Shown here: in pieces, positions 62,792 to 64,000 of the stretch
Layout: each line of letters starts with the position of its first letter
How positions within the stretch are numbered: position 1 is the stretch's first letter
Notes under the pieces: model-generated
Database searches by the model: none
Seen by the model: only the letters and a program-made list of their open reading frames with translations
Told to the model about the DNA's origin: nothing
Made by a program: the position numbers and the translations under genes
Assembly: GCF_025149915.1 (NCBI RefSeq)
Contig: NZ_CP102278.1
Location: 1,286,001 to 1,350,000, forward strand
Length of the DNA stretch: 64,000 nt
Origin: Coprococcus eutactus
GTDB lineage: Bacteria; Bacillota; Clostridia; Lachnospirales; Lachnospiraceae
Direction of reading: 5' to 3'

Positions 62792-63259
62792 ATTACGAAG
62801 AGAGCAGATATTGAGGCAAAGACAGTTGAACTGGTAACTCCGATCATTGAGGCAAACAACCTTGAGCTTGTGGATGTGGAGTACGTGAAGGAAGGCAGTG
62901 ATTATTATCTGAGAGTGTATGCTGACAAGGAAGGCGGCATCACGATAAATGACTGCGAGATAGTAAACAGGGCATTGGGAGACCTTCTCGATCAGGAGGA
63001 TTATATCAGTGATGCATATATACTGGAGGTAAGTTCACCGGGACTTACAAGACCACTGAAGAAAGAGAACGATTTTAAGAGAAGTATTGGTAAGGTAGTT
63101 GAGATCAAGACATTTGTCAAGATAAATGGTGCAAAGGAGTTTGAGGGTGTGCTTAAGGCATATGATGACGCTACGGTTACCATAGAATTCGAGGATGAAA
63201 CAGAAGTTACAATATCAAGAAAAGATATTTCTATGATACGTTTAGCATTTATATATTAG
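62792..63259 (+). CDS. rimP: Ribosome maturation factor RimP, probable AUU start
   Basis: A 155-residue factor for 30S maturation, encoded before nusA in most bacteria. Seen: N-terminal domain AKTVELVTPIIEANNLELVDVEYVKEG, DKEGGITINDCEIVNR, LEVSSPGLTRPL and the C-terminal SH3-like domain with VTISRKDI. The first ATG/GTG/TTG in frame is GTG 62870, which would delete 26 conserved residues. The frame is open only from 62777, and the only start-like codon that fits the ribosome site AAAGGTGG (62780-62787) is ATT 62792, giving M-T-K-R. AUU starts are rare (infC is the known case). Confidence 0.88.
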   Translation: MTKRADIEAKTVELVTPIIEANNLELVDVEYVKEGSDYYLRVYADKEGGITINDCEIVNRALGDLLDQEDYISDAYILEVSSPGLTRPLKKENDFKRSIGKVVEIKTFVKINGAKEFEGVLKAYDDATVTIEFEDETEVTISRKDISMIRLAFIY

Positions 63260-63271
63260 GAGGATAAAAAG

Positions 63272-64000
63272 GTGTCAGAGATCATTGAAGCATTGAATCA
63301 GCTGGAGAAGGAGAGAAACATAAGCAAGGATGTACTGCTTGAGGCTATTGAGAGATCACTCAAGACAGCCTGCAAGAAGGATTTCAATACAGACGAGAAC
63401 ATAACAGTTTCACTTGACAGAGAGACAGGAGAGTGCCATGTGTACGCAGCCAAGGAGGTTGTTGATGAGGTTGAGAATCCGTCATTTCAGATATCTCTCA
63501 GCCAGGCTAAGATGCTGAACAGAAGATATGAGATCGGCGATACGGTAAACGTTGAGATAACAACAAAGAACTTTGGTAGAATAGCGGCTCAGCGTGCGAG
63601 AAATGTCATAGTTCAGGCAATTAATGAGAACGAGAGAGCTGCTATATACGATCATTTCCATATGAAAGAGAAGGATGTGGTTACAGGAATCGTTGAGAGA
63701 CAGGTTGGAGACAGTGTGAATGTAAGTCTTGATGATAAAACAGAGGCACTCTTGAAGCCATCAGAGATGATCGAGGGCGAGACATATGAGAGAGGCGACA
63801 GGATCAAGCTGTATGTGACTGAGGTCAAGAAGACAAACAAGGGACCAAAGATCGTGGTTTCAAGAACACATCCAGAGCTTGTGAAGAGACTGTTTGAGAA
63901 GGAAGTTACAGAGATCGCGGACGGCGTTGTTGAGATCAAGAGCTTCTGCAGAGAGGCCGGTTCAAGATCAAAGATCGCTGTGTGGTCAAATGATGAGAAT
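63272..64000 (+). CDS. nusA: Transcription factor NusA, N-terminal part
   Basis: An open frame of 243 codons running off the right edge. NusA binds RNA polymerase and promotes pausing, termination and antitermination. Seen: N-terminal polymerase-binding domain (1-125) with NISKDVLLEAIERSLKTACKKDF, then the S1 domain (about 135-200) with DVVTGIVERQVGDSVNVSL, and the start of KH1 with VSRTHPELVKRLFEKEVTEIADGVVEIKS. GTG start behind AGGAGGATAAAAAG, 12 nt after rimP. The KH2 domain and any C-terminal repeats lie outside the window. Confidence 0.96.
   Translation, partial: MSEIIEALNQLEKERNISKDVLLEAIERSLKTACKKDFNTDENITVSLDRETGECHVYAAKEVVDEVENPSFQISLSQAKMLNRRYEIGDTVNVEITTKNFGRIAAQRARNVIVQAINENERAAIYDHFHMKEKDVVTGIVERQVGDSVNVSLDDKTEALLKPSEMIEGETYERGDRIKLYVTEVKKTNKGPKIVVSRTHPELVKRLFEKEVTEIADGVVEIKSFCREAGSRSKIAVWSNDEN

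Overview
The window reads as a low-to-mid-GC Firmicute chromosome, most likely a Lachnospiraceae member close to Coprococcus. Grounds: the operon orders are clostridial/bacillar (tig-clpP-clpX-lon-yihA; pyrH-frr-uppS-cdsA-dxr-rseP-ispG-polC; yicC-gmk-rpoZ-priA-def-fmt-rsmB-rlmN-phosphatase-PASTA kinase-rsgA-rpe-thiN). Several genes belong to families I associate with Lachnospiraceae (DUF5688, DUF4364, DUF1292). The window opens with the tail of a butyrate kinase, and it carries a spore SASP gene. The genus is inference. Coordinates of short sites were counted by eye and may be off by one or two bases.

Layout. 1-7.2 kb: butyrate kinase tail, SASP, then protein folding and proteolysis (tig, clpP, clpX, lon) with yihA. 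7.3-14.3 kb: DUF4364 on the minus strand, then rho, rpmE, yqhQ, prmC, prfA and hisC. 14.6-21.2 kb: a looser region with DUF5688, a TetR regulator, a lone receiver domain, rarA, a small membrane protein, a SEC-C protein and a UvrD-like helicase. 21.4-25.1 kb: DUF1292, glgA and rqcH. 25.2-40.5 kb: one long housekeeping operon from yicC to thiN, covering nucleotide metabolism, murE, replication restart, formyl-Met handling, rRNA methylation, PASTA kinase signalling and ribosome assembly. 40.6-47.9 kb: Na/Pi transporter, divergent SSS transporter, rlmH with a convergent diverged RlmH-like gene, HAD phosphatase and LCP ligase. 48.2-59.4 kb: pyrH to polC (UMP kinase, ribosome recycling, isoprenoid and phospholipid synthesis, site-2 protease, replicative polymerase). 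59.4-62.6 kb: an accessory patch (degenerate 40-nt repeats, remnant ORFs, two identical tRNA-Glu(CUC) genes, a direct repeat, a SpoIID-like/peptidoglycan-binding protein, a siroheme dehydrogenase). 62.7-64 kb: rimP and the start of nusA.

Most striking observations: (1) rlmH faces a second, strongly diverged RlmH-like gene, and the two proteins have lost complementary parts of the composite RlmH active site, which suggests a heterodimer; (2) rimP appears to start with AUU behind a strong leader hairpin; (3) ispG has its Shine-Dalgarno separated from the start codon by a 12-bp hairpin; (4) the polC 3' end carries repeated alternative terminator arms; (5) short tandem repeats sit right after several stop codons.
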